A stretch of DNA of 14,561 nucleotides, taken from NCBI GenBank assembly GCA_009924535.1, contig RFRI01000009.1, forward strand, positions 1 through 14,561, in the 5' to 3' direction. This stretch comes from Verrucomicrobiota bacterium. Lineage in GTDB: Bacteria > Verrucomicrobiota > Verrucomicrobiia > Opitutales > UBA953. The position numbers were made by a program, and so were the translations under genes. This document shows, piece after piece, positions 1 through 8,729 of this stretch (positions are counted from its first letter, which is position 1; the number at the start of each line of letters is the position of its first letter). Below the pieces are notes generated by a model that saw only the letters and a program-made list of their open reading frames with translations, was not told the origin of the DNA and searched no databases.

Positions 1-239
1 CCGTCGAACGCGGCGACCTTGACGGTCCCGCCTTGGGGGAGCTCGATCGGGGCGAGGTAGACGCCGGCGGAAAAATCGGGATCGCGTCCGTCCAGGGTGT
101 AACGCAGGAGGGGCTCGCCTTGATTCTTGAACAAGGTGACCACGTGGGTCGTGGCGTTGACGTCGATGTCGACGGCGAGGAGCGGGGTGAACACCCCGGA
201 AACAACAGCCAGGAACAGGGACGGCGACGCGAAGTTCAT
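1..239 (-). CDS. Exported protein with CHB_HEX_C-like domain, N-terminal part only
   Basis: This reading frame starts at ATG 237-239 and stays open to the left window edge, giving about 79 residues of a longer protein. The first 22 or so residues are hydrophobic and end in a plausible signal peptidase site (TPLLA before VDIDVN), so export is likely, although there is no positively charged n-region. Residues about 45-79 contain RYTLDGRDPDFSAGVYLAPI followed by a GGTVKVAAFD-like strand. This matches the chitobiase/beta-hexosaminidase C-terminal domain, a small beta-sandwich seen in many secreted glycoside hydrolases. Here the domain comes directly after the signal peptide and not at the C-terminus. 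The enzymatic part, if any, lies outside the window, so no activity can be assigned. The start has no clear Shine-Dalgarno site and lies 50 bp past the stop of the upstream methyltransferase. Confidence 0.6.
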   Translation of the reverse strand, partial: MNFASPSLFLAVVSGVFTPLLAVDIDVNATTHVVTLFKNQGEPLLRYTLDGRDPDFSAGVYLAPIELPQGGTVKVAAFD

Positions 240-289
240 ATGGGAACTAAATCCGGAATACGGCGGGCCGACAAGTGCCGATAAATCGG

Positions 290-943
290 CTATGCCCGAC
301 GCATGACCAGCAGGACGTCGGAATACGCCAGGTCGAGCCGCCGCGTCGAGCCGAGGTCGTAATGGAAGTCATGGCAGGCGACCAGGCGGAGCGACGGGAC
401 CTTGGCGATCAGGGCCTTCAGCTCGGCGGGCGAATAGGTGCGGAAATCCCAAAGGGTCTCTTCGACGCGGGTCTTCCCCTTCTCGGTGATACGCATCCGG
501 GTACGCATGGCCTCCGTGCGGGACTTGCGATCCGCCGGAGCGGACCAGGTATCGCTCACGACGCGGATGCCCGGCTTGCGGCCGATCCAGCGTTCATGGT
601 CGGGCGGACTGTTCTTGTAGTCGGTCAGGTGGAGTCCGAGCAGCAGCAAGCCGCCGGGACGGAGCGCGGCGGCCATGCGCCGGAGCGAGCTCACCGCGCC
701 GGCTTCGGTGTCGATATACTTGAAGGTACTGACGAAACAGTGCGCCACGTCGTAACGGGCGCCCTTGGGTACCTTGAAGTCCTGGAGACGACCGCGCCAC
801 ACCTTGGCCTTCAGCCCCTTGGCCTTGAGACGGTTCTTCGCGAAGGCGACCTGGTGCTGGTTCAGGTCGAAACCATGGACGACGTGCCCTCGGGCCGCCA
901 GCGACTCCATCATCGTCGGAGCTAGGAAGGTATTCTCCGACAT
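290..943 (-). CDS. Class I SAM-dependent methyltransferase, N-terminally truncated, possible pseudogene
   Basis: This 217-residue protein carries the later part of a Rossmann-type methyltransferase. Visible are the end of strand beta2 with its acidic residue (HGFDLN, D26), GRLQDF around 51-56, the beta4 region YDVAHCFVSTF around 64-74, and LRPGGLLLLGLHL around 94-106. Complete relatives carry about 50 more N-terminal residues, including strand beta1 and the glycine-rich motif I that holds SAM. Here the protein begins at FLAPTMMESLAARGH, just after where motif I should be. A TGA in the same frame at 965-967, with no alternative start between, prevents extension, and thiC ends only 49 bp upstream. 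The other frames of the short gap do not supply a convincing motif I. The gene is therefore either a decaying remnant or a non-canonical protein. The substrate is unknown. The fold assignment is secure, function is doubtful. Confidence 0.6.
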   Translation of the reverse strand: MSENTFLAPTMMESLAARGHVVHGFDLNQHQVAFAKNRLKAKGLKAKVWRGRLQDFKVPKGARYDVAHCFVSTFKYIDTEAGAVSSLRRMAAALRPGGLLLLGLHLTDYKNSPPDHERWIGRKPGIRVVSDTWSAPADRKSRTEAMRTRMRITEKGKTRVEETLWDFRTYSPAELKALIAKVPSLRLVACHDFHYDLGSTRRLDLAYSDVLLVMRRA

Positions 944-992
944 GGTGCCCTGCTTCGCAGCAGTTCACCATGCCAGCAGAACCCCGTGCGGC

Positions 993-2879
<1,887 letters not shown>

Positions 2880-2922
2880 GAGAATGGAGGATTGGAGGGA
2901 AAGAGGACCGGAGGGCCGGAGG

Positions 2923-2976
2923 AAAAGGCTAACCGCACGGACCTGGGTGGAACGTGGAAACGGGGATGATGTTAGC
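2923..2976 (-). terminator. Predicted riboswitch-controlled terminator in the thiC leader
   Basis: On the minus-strand RNA, GCUAAC (2976-2971) can pair with GUUAGC (2933-2928), and inside it CACG (2956-2953) can pair with CGUG (2939-2936). The outer stem is followed at once by UUUU. The competing fold is GGAAGCGG (2992-2985), the 3' side of aptamer stem P1, with CCGUUUCC (2963-2956), eight continuous pairs including one G-U. That hairpin encloses 2971-2976 and so excludes the terminator. The model is that TPP binding keeps P1 closed, frees 2956-2963 and lets the terminator form. Weaknesses are the large loop and a tract of only four U. The pairings were worked out by eye. Confidence 0.4.
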
Positions 2977-2984
2977 TGCACAAT

Positions 2985-3072
2985 CCGCTTCCTACGGCGC
3001 CGAGGCGCATCAGGTACGAGGGTTCGAGGCCAAGCCTCATCTCAGTCCGGTCGCGGACTCCCCTGGGAAAGA
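2985..3072 (-). ncRNA. TPP riboswitch (THI element)
   Basis: The minus strand carries the conserved core of the thiamine pyrophosphate aptamer: CAGGGG at the 5' side of P2, a P3 hairpin AGUCCG/CGGACU, the invariant CUGAGAUGA, then ACCCU closing P2, followed by UACCUGAUG, a P5 hairpin GCGCC-UCG-GCGC, and CGUAGGAAG. A small extra hairpin (GAGGC/GCCUC) sits between CUGAGAUGA and ACCCU. P1 can be drawn between UUUCC (near 3066-3070) and GGAAG (2992-2988). The element lies about 105 nt upstream of the thiC start, the standard context for this family, where TPP binding represses expression. The ends are approximate. A promoter should lie in 3073-3150. A CATAAG hexamer at about 3087-3092 is a weak -10 candidate only. 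Confidence 0.93.
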
Positions 3073-3150
3073 CTAGGAAGGAACGCCCTTATGAAGGAGC
3101 CCCTGGGTGCGGACGCAAGACCTTGATAGGCAGAAAGTAGCCCTGGGACC

Positions 3151-3933
3151 TTAAGCACCGTTAAATACCCGAGCCAACTGACCCGTGACCGGAACCTCCA
3201 GCGGGCCGAGGGTCATGCCACATCGAGCCGCGAGGACTTCCGCGGAACGGCCCGGGAAGAAAACCACGTGAAAGCGTGTGAAATCGAAGGCGTAATCGTA
3301 GCAAGGGGTTGCATGAACAAGGCGACCGCCTGGCTTCAGCCAGGAACCTAACTGCTTAGTGAAAGCCACCGGATCCTGGACGTGCTCGAGGATATTATGG
3401 GTCAGGATCCCGTCGAACCGCTGGGCGCCCACCACGGACTCGTTGGTCACGATGTACTCCGGAAGGGCGCCCTCATGCGAAAATGGTTCGTAGCCGACCA
3501 CATCATACCCCTCGGCTCGCAGCGTCGGGATCGATCGGGACCAACGGCCGCAGCCATAGTTAAGATAACGACCGCCGGGGCGAAGTCCGAGCAGACGGAA
3601 AGACGCGATCTCGGACTCGGTCGAATCCCCTTCCTCGTAGGTCGCGTAAAGTTCGCGATACTCGCGAGCCAGATCGGACTCGGACATGCGGAGCATGCGC
3701 TGCGTCCCGAAAATCAGGTCACAGTCGGGGCAGACGTGTCGCAACAAAGGGCCTCCGCCGAAGATACACTGCGACAACTTGACGGCATAATCAGCGCTCG
3801 GATGAATGCTCCCGCACAAAGGACACCCAAGCACCGCCGGCGGCGCGCGAAAACCGTCCAGCCAATGATGGCGACTCCAACGCAACCTGGCCTTCCAGCG
3901 AAAGAAGGCGCGGGTGACCGGACTCGGGTGCAT
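3151..3933 (-). CDS. Zinc-ribbon class I SAM-dependent methyltransferase
   Basis: This 260-residue protein has a basic N-terminus, then a probable zinc-binding module with CPLC (C37, C40) and CPDC (C68, C71). A class I methyltransferase domain follows: motif I YLNYGCGRWSR (123-133), acidic strand end GYEPF (147-151), FDGILTHNILEHVQDP (173-188) and LKPGGRLVHATP (199-210). This architecture (zinc ribbon plus Methyltransf_23-like domain) is common among enzymes that modify nucleotide sugars or surface glycans, but no glycan genes are nearby and the substrate cannot be named. The start codon lies 13 nt after the dnaA stop, so it is probably co-transcribed with dnaA. No Shine-Dalgarno site is visible. 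Unlike the methyltransferase at 290-943, all core SAM-binding motifs are present. Confidence 0.85.
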   Translation of the reverse strand: MHPSPVTRAFFRWKARLRWSRHHWLDGFRAPPAVLGCPLCGSIHPSADYAVKLSQCIFGGGPLLRHVCPDCDLIFGTQRMLRMSESDLAREYRELYATYEEGDSTESEIASFRLLGLRPGGRYLNYGCGRWSRSIPTLRAEGYDVVGYEPFSHEGALPEYIVTNESVVGAQRFDGILTHNILEHVQDPVAFTKQLGSWLKPGGRLVHATPCYDYAFDFTRFHVVFFPGRSAEVLAARCGMTLGPLEVPVTGQLARVFNGA

Positions 3934-3946
3934 CGGCGAGAATCGC

Positions 3947-5311
<1,365 letters not shown>

Positions 5312-5334
5312 GAGAAAGGGGGAGGATTGAGAAA

Positions 5335-5374
5335 GGTTGTTCACAGGCTCTTTGGAAGCCCGAAAGTGAGGTTT
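5335..5374 (+). repeat. 40-bp imperfect direct repeat, copy A
   Basis: Copy A begins GGTTGTTCACAGG and ends GAAAGTGAGGTTT. It aligns without gaps to copy B at 5607-5646 with 28 of 40 identical positions, counted by hand. The last 13 bp are identical, and a DnaA-box-like 9-mer occupies the same place (offset 2) in both. Confidence 0.7.
5337..5345 (+). promoter_or_regulatory. DnaA-box-like site 1
   Basis: TTGTTCACA differs from the TTATNCACA consensus at one position. It lies 26-34 bp upstream of the dnaA ATG, within repeat copy A, where bound DnaA could affect dnaA expression. Confidence 0.45.
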
Positions 5375-5416
5375 TTTTGTAAAAGGGATGTTAATGAAAC
5401 GACCTTAAGGTTTTAA
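5371..5416. other. AT-rich patch, candidate DNA-unwinding element
   Basis: About 70% A+T by eye in an otherwise GC-rich window, with a run of seven T, AAAA, TTAATG and TTTTAA. It sits next to repeat copy A. A role as the unwinding element is inferred from position and composition only. Confidence 0.3.
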
Positions 5417-5608
5417 CTGCTTCCGTGCCAAGAAGGTGAGGGAAGAAAGAGTCCTCGTAAGTCGTTGATGAGTGGATGCTTGAGACGTTAAAAATTGGTT
5501 TCCTCCGTTTAGTGTCCGGCGGTGGGGCCAGCTTCGATCCGTGGGGGGCGAATCGGGTGGCATTTGTGAACGCGCGGTGACGAGGGACAAGAGCAAGCCC
5601 TGCACAGG

Positions 5609-5617
5609 TTATTAACA
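5609..5617 (+). promoter_or_regulatory. DnaA-box-like site 2
   Basis: TTATTAACA differs from TTATNCACA at one position. It lies in repeat copy B and faces site 3 in an inverted arrangement. Confidence 0.4.
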
Positions 5618-5624
5618 GGACCCC

Positions 5625-5633
5625 TGTAGATAA
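5625..5633 (-). promoter_or_regulatory. DnaA-box-like site 3
   Basis: On the minus strand this reads TTATCTACA, one change from TTATCCACA. It is the right arm of an imperfect palindrome spanning 5609-5633. The arms TTATTAACAGG and TTATCTACAGG match at 9 of 11 positions, separated by 3 bp. Confidence 0.5.
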
Positions 5634-5699
5634 GAAAGTGAGGTTTCTGTTGCACGTCCGTCACACCTTCACCGTCACCTTGCGAATAGGGGTTTTAAT

Positions 5700-6704
5700 T
5701 CACTTCACCGATTCCGCGAGGTGCTCGTCGCGCAGCCGTCGTAGGTCGTCCAAGGTCAGGCAGTGACGAAGCCGGTCACGGAGTTTACGCGACCCAGGCA
5801 GCCCGTGGGTCAAGGGATGCATGCGATCGAGCATCCAACGTACGTCGCGCGAGCCGAGACGCGAGGCATGCACTTCGATCGTGAGCTCGGCCAAGCGAAT
5901 CATGCAATCCCAGCGCTGTTGCATGCCGATTTCGGCGGCGGACCCTTCCCTGCCCTCCATCGCGGCCTTGATCTGGGCAAAAATCCAAGGGTTACCGAGC
6001 GCCGCGCGGCCGACCATCAACCCGGAGACACCGGTCTCCCGACGCCGGAGCAGCGCCGAAGCACCGTCCTTCACATCACCGTTGCCGACGACAGGGATAT
6101 CGACCGCAGCGGCCACCCGGGCGATCCAGCCCCAGTGGGCCTCGCCGGAATAACCCTGCTCCTTGGTGCGGCCATGGACCGCCAAGGCCTCGACCCCGAG
6201 TTCCTGCAAGCGGCCGGCCACCTCGACGGCCACGATGGTGGAGTGATCCCAGCCTAGGCGCATCTTCGCGGTGAGCGGCACGTCGGGAATCGCATCCTTC
6301 ACGGCCTTCACGAGATCGTAGAGCAGCGGCGTGCAGCGCAACAGCCCCGAGCCGGCGTTCTGTTCGATGACCTTATGCGCGGGACAACCGAAATTAAGGT
6401 CGAGGAAGTCGGGCCTCATGCGGTCGCATACCAGGCGAGCCGCCTTGGCCATCGACGCGGGCGTGGCGCCGAAGATCTGGACGCCCATCGGACGCTGGCC
6501 TTCGGTGAAGTCGACCATCTCCCAGGCTTTGGCGTTATCGCGGATGAGCGCCTCGGACTGCACGAACTCCGTGACCATCACGTCGGCGCCCTGCTCCTTG
6601 CACAGCTGGCGGAAGGCCACGTCGGTGTGACGGGCCATCGGCGCGAGGTAGAGCGGGAACTTGCCCGGACCGAACCACGGCAGACGTGGCGCGACCTTGC
6701 TCAC
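5700..6704 (-). CDS. dusB: tRNA-dihydrouridine synthase (DusB-like)
   Basis: This FMN-dependent enzyme reduces specific uridines in the tRNA D-loop to dihydrouridine using NADPH. The 334-residue protein shows the family hallmarks: LYLAPMARHTDVAFR near the N-terminus (flavin-binding barrel strand 1), the catalytic-cysteine motif DLNFGCPAHKVIEQNAGSGLL at about residues 100-120, KMRLGW, AVHGRTKEQGYSG, VVGNGDV, and the phosphate-binding GLMVGRAALGNPWIF. GTG 6702-6704 is chosen because its GTGA overlaps the TGA stop of rarA, a typical coupled arrangement, with AAGGA about 11 nt upstream. An in-frame start at 6749 would overlap rarA by almost 50 bp and add a non-conserved tail. It is the last gene of the glnD-msrA-rarA-dusB run. 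No terminator hairpin is evident after its stop. The DusB subtype is judged by eye. Confidence 0.93.
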   Translation of the reverse strand: MSKVAPRLPWFGPGKFPLYLAPMARHTDVAFRQLCKEQGADVMVTEFVQSEALIRDNAKAWEMVDFTEGQRPMGVQIFGATPASMAKAARLVCDRMRPDFLDLNFGCPAHKVIEQNAGSGLLRCTPLLYDLVKAVKDAIPDVPLTAKMRLGWDHSTIVAVEVAGRLQELGVEALAVHGRTKEQGYSGEAHWGWIARVAAAVDIPVVGNGDVKDGASALLRRRETGVSGLMVGRAALGNPWIFAQIKAAMEGREGSAAEIGMQQRWDCMIRLAELTIEVHASRLGSRDVRWMLDRMHPLTHGLPGSRKLRDRLRHCLTLDDLRRLRDEHLAESVK

Positions 6705-8059
6705 GGACGTCCGTCCTTCTTCTTCAGCGCGGCCTTGAGCTCGCGCCACCGGGCCAGACGTTCGGCGATCTGCGGCTCGGCGCCGGCCTCGCCGGGATGA
6801 TAAAGCGAAAGCGGGCGGCTAAGGTATTCCTGTCCGCTGATGGCTTCGGGATAGTCGTGGCTGTAACGATAGGTGCCACCGTTCCCGAGGCTCTTATTGA
6901 CGCTATTGTGCGCATCCTTGAGGTGCAGCGGTACCTCCTGACGAGGCATCTTGCGGACTGCGTCCTTGGCCCCGGAGATCGCCACGGTCGTGCTATTGCT
7001 CTTAGGCGAGAGCGCCAGGAAGAGCGTCGCATGGGCGAGCGCATACTCGCACTCGGGCATGCCGACCATCTCGCACGCCTGGAAGGCCGCGGTGGCGACG
7101 CCCAGGGCGCGGGAATCCGCCAAGCCGACGTCCTCGGAAGCGCAGATGACGAGACGGCGCGCGATGAAGCGGGGCTCCTCCCCGCCTTCGAGCATCAGGA
7201 ACAGCCAATACAGGGCGGCATCGGGATCGCCGCCGCGGACGGACTTGATGAAGGCCGAAGCGGTGTCGTAGTGATCGTCGCCGCCATCGTCGTAACGGAT
7301 GCGACGCTCGCGCGCGAACGACGCCACGGCTTCGTCGGTCACGCTTCCCAGCGCCGGGGCGGAAAGGACCAAGGTCTCGAGGCAGTTCAACGCGCGACGC
7401 AGGTCACCCGAAGCCATCTCCGCGACCTGCTGGAGGACTTTCTCCGATGCCTTGATACCGAGGGCGCCCAGACCGCGCGCCTTATCGGTGAGCGCCGTCC
7501 CCAGGAAAGCGGCGATCTCCGGAGGCGACAAGGGGTCGAGACGGAAAAGGTGGCTGCGGCTCAAGAGAGCCGGCACGACATAGAGACCGGGATTATGGGT
7601 CGTGCAGCCGATCAGGCGGACCACGCCGGCTTCGACGTCCGGCAGCAGCAGGTCCTGTTGGGCCTTGTTGAACCGATGGATCTCGTCGACCACCAGGACG
7701 GTCTTCCGCGAAGGCTGGCGACGCGAGTCGGCCAGGATCTCGCGCAGCTCCGGCGTGCCGGAGAGCACGGCATTGACGCGGACGACGAAGGATTGGGTCT
7801 CAGCGGCGATGACCTCGGCCAAAGTCGTCTTACCGCAACCGGGCGGACCGTAGAACAGCAGCGAACCGAAGTTGTCGGCCTTGATCAGGCGCGGCAGCAA
7901 GGCTTCAGGCCCGAGTAAGCCGGCATGGCCGACGACCTCCGTGAGGTTGCGGGGACGCATCCGCGAAGCCAGCGGGCGACGGCGCTCCGGGATGGCATCG
8001 GGGACCCCCTGACCGAGGCCAGGCAGAGCGTCGTCCGACCCGAGGCGCCGTTCAGCCAC
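6701..8059 (-). CDS. rarA: Replication-associated recombination protein A (RarA/MgsA AAA ATPase)
   Basis: RarA belongs to the clamp-loader-like AAA+ family (bacterial RarA, eukaryotic Mgs1/WRNIP1). It acts at stalled replication forks and single-stranded gaps. The 452-residue protein has Walker A GPPGCGKT (71-78), Walker B VLVVDE with the characteristic IHRFNKAQQDLLLP (121-140), sensor region IGCTTHNP (150-157) and an arginine finger in ALLSRS (R168). The C-terminal oligomerisation domain follows, with SVRGGDPDAALYWLFLMLEGGE, RRLVICASEDVGLA and the PLHLKDAHN stretch. The GTG start at 8057-8059 lies 3 bp after the msrA stop, with purine-rich GGAAGAGAAG in front, and gives the usual short N-terminus before RMRPRNLTEVVGH. 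Its stop overlaps the dusB start. Co-transcription with both neighbours is likely. Confidence 0.95.
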   Translation of the reverse strand: MAERRLGSDDALPGLGQGVPDAIPERRRPLASRMRPRNLTEVVGHAGLLGPEALLPRLIKADNFGSLLFYGPPGCGKTTLAEVIAAETQSFVVRVNAVLSGTPELREILADSRRQPSRKTVLVVDEIHRFNKAQQDLLLPDVEAGVVRLIGCTTHNPGLYVVPALLSRSHLFRLDPLSPPEIAAFLGTALTDKARGLGALGIKASEKVLQQVAEMASGDLRRALNCLETLVLSAPALGSVTDEAVASFARERRIRYDDGGDDHYDTASAFIKSVRGGDPDAALYWLFLMLEGGEEPRFIARRLVICASEDVGLADSRALGVATAAFQACEMVGMPECEYALAHATLFLALSPKSNSTTVAISGAKDAVRKMPRQEVPLHLKDAHNSVNKSLGNGGTYRYSHDYPEAISGQEYLSRPLSLYHPGEAGAEPQIAERLARWRELKAALKKKDGRP

Positions 8060-8062
8060 GAC

Positions 8063-8674
8063 TTACTTCTCTTCCGCGAAGGGCACCAGGTGACAGTACG
8101 GCTTGGTGCCGCGCAGCTGGTAATGCTTCTGGTGATATTGCTCCGCGGGCCAGAACTTAGGAGCGGCCTCGATCTGGGTGGCGATCGGCCGGCTGAAAGC
8201 CTTGGCGAGGGTCAGCGCGATCTTCACGTCGTCCGCGATCTTCTTCTGTTCGGGCGAATGGGTGAAGATGACCGAACGATATTGATCGCCGATGTCAGGC
8301 CCTTGACGGTTGACCTGCGTCGGGTCGTGCATCTTGAAGAAATACTCGACCAGCGTGCGGTAGGTCACCTTGGCCGGATCGAAGGTCACCTCGATGACTT
8401 CGGCATGGCCGGAGGTGTGGGAGCAGACGTCCTCGTAGGTCGGGTTCTCGATCTTGCCGCCGGCATAGCCGCTGACGGCCGAGAGGACGCCCGGAATCTT
8501 GGCATATTGATATTCGACACCCCAGAAGCAGCCGGCTCCGAAGGTGGCTTTCTCGGTTTTGGGAGGAGTGGTCATGGGCTTTTCGGTGGAAGGCTTGGAG
8601 TCGGCCGCGAGGAGGAGAACGCCGGCGGCGCAGGCGATGAGGCCGGACTTCAGGAGGGTGAGCAGCTTGTTCAT
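8063..8674 (-). CDS. msrA: Peptide-methionine (S)-S-oxide reductase MsrA, probably exported
   Basis: MsrA reduces the S-epimer of methionine sulfoxide in oxidised proteins. The 203-residue protein carries the catalytic GAGCFWG (Cys49), VSGYAGG, NPTYEDVCSHTSGHAEVIEVTFDP (given here in shorter form: YEDVC and GHAEV, 80-94), FFKMHDPTQ, DIGDQYRS and the EQYHQKHY motif. Further cysteines are C84 and C194; C194 is a possible resolving residue. In front of the enzyme domain is a hydrophobic leader (MNKLLTLLKS...LLLAA) and a Ser/Thr/Pro/Lys-rich spacer up to about residue 42, pointing to a periplasmic form. Signal peptidase I cleavage near residue 24 is likely. LIAC at 12-15 resembles a lipobox but is poorly placed. 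It lies 55 bp after glnD and 3 bp before rarA. No MsrB partner is present. Confidence 0.94.
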   Translation of the reverse strand: MNKLLTLLKSGLIACAAGVLLLAADSKPSTEKPMTTPPKTEKATFGAGCFWGVEYQYAKIPGVLSAVSGYAGGKIENPTYEDVCSHTSGHAEVIEVTFDPAKVTYRTLVEYFFKMHDPTQVNRQGPDIGDQYRSVIFTHSPEQKKIADDVKIALTLAKAFSRPIATQIEAAPKFWPAEQYHQKHYQLRGTKPYCHLVPFAEEK

Positions 8675-8729
8675 GGCGGGACCGCCCTACTTTGGGCGAT
8701 TCCCCGACCGAAGCAAGGTGGGACGACGC

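Larger units (their letters stand above)
5607..5646 (+). repeat. 40-bp imperfect direct repeat, copy B
   Basis: Copy B begins GGTTATTAACAGG and ends GAAAGTGAGGTTT, 272 bp from copy A and in the same orientation. The conserved parts are the two ends; the middle has diverged. A more degenerate, 4 bp shorter stretch at about 5409-5444 (GGTTTTAAC ... GAAGGTGAGGG) may be a third relative, but this is weak. Confidence 0.7.
5312..5699. other. Gene-free region between dnaA and dusB, candidate oriC
   Basis: This stretch of almost 390 bp is the longest without a gene. It lies directly upstream of dnaA, a common site for bacterial origins. It contains three near-consensus DnaA boxes (5337-5345, 5609-5617, 5625-5633), two copies of a 40-bp module, and AT-rich patches at 5371-5416 and about 5486-5512 that contrast with the GC-rich surroundings. 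Against the idea, genes on both sides are on the same strand, no box is a perfect TTATCCACA, and dnaN is absent. It may instead, or also, be only the dnaA control region. No convincing sigma-70 promoter or terminator was found in it. Confidence 0.45.

Noticed and set aside
2880..2981. Upstream GTG start for thiC adding 34 residues
   Set aside because: The added residues do not resemble ThiC, and the segment is the riboswitch expression platform.
5312..5344. Upstream GTG start for dnaA adding 11 residues
   Set aside because: The GTG lies inside a DnaA-box-like site and the extension is not typical of DnaA domain I.
5551..5575. Further DnaA box at TTTGTGAACGC
   Set aside because: Its reverse complement matches the consensus only in the TTCACA half (about 6 of 9), no better than chance.
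5405..5605. 66-codon minus-strand frame in the dnaA-dusB gap
   Set aside because: No ribosome binding site, no recognisable domain, and it lies across the origin-like repeats and AT-rich patches; more likely chance.
8677..8705. Hairpins CGCCC/GGGCG and GGCG/CGCC in front of msrA as a riboswitch or attenuator
   Set aside because: The stems are short, GC-driven, and match no known regulatory RNA; expected by chance in this base composition.
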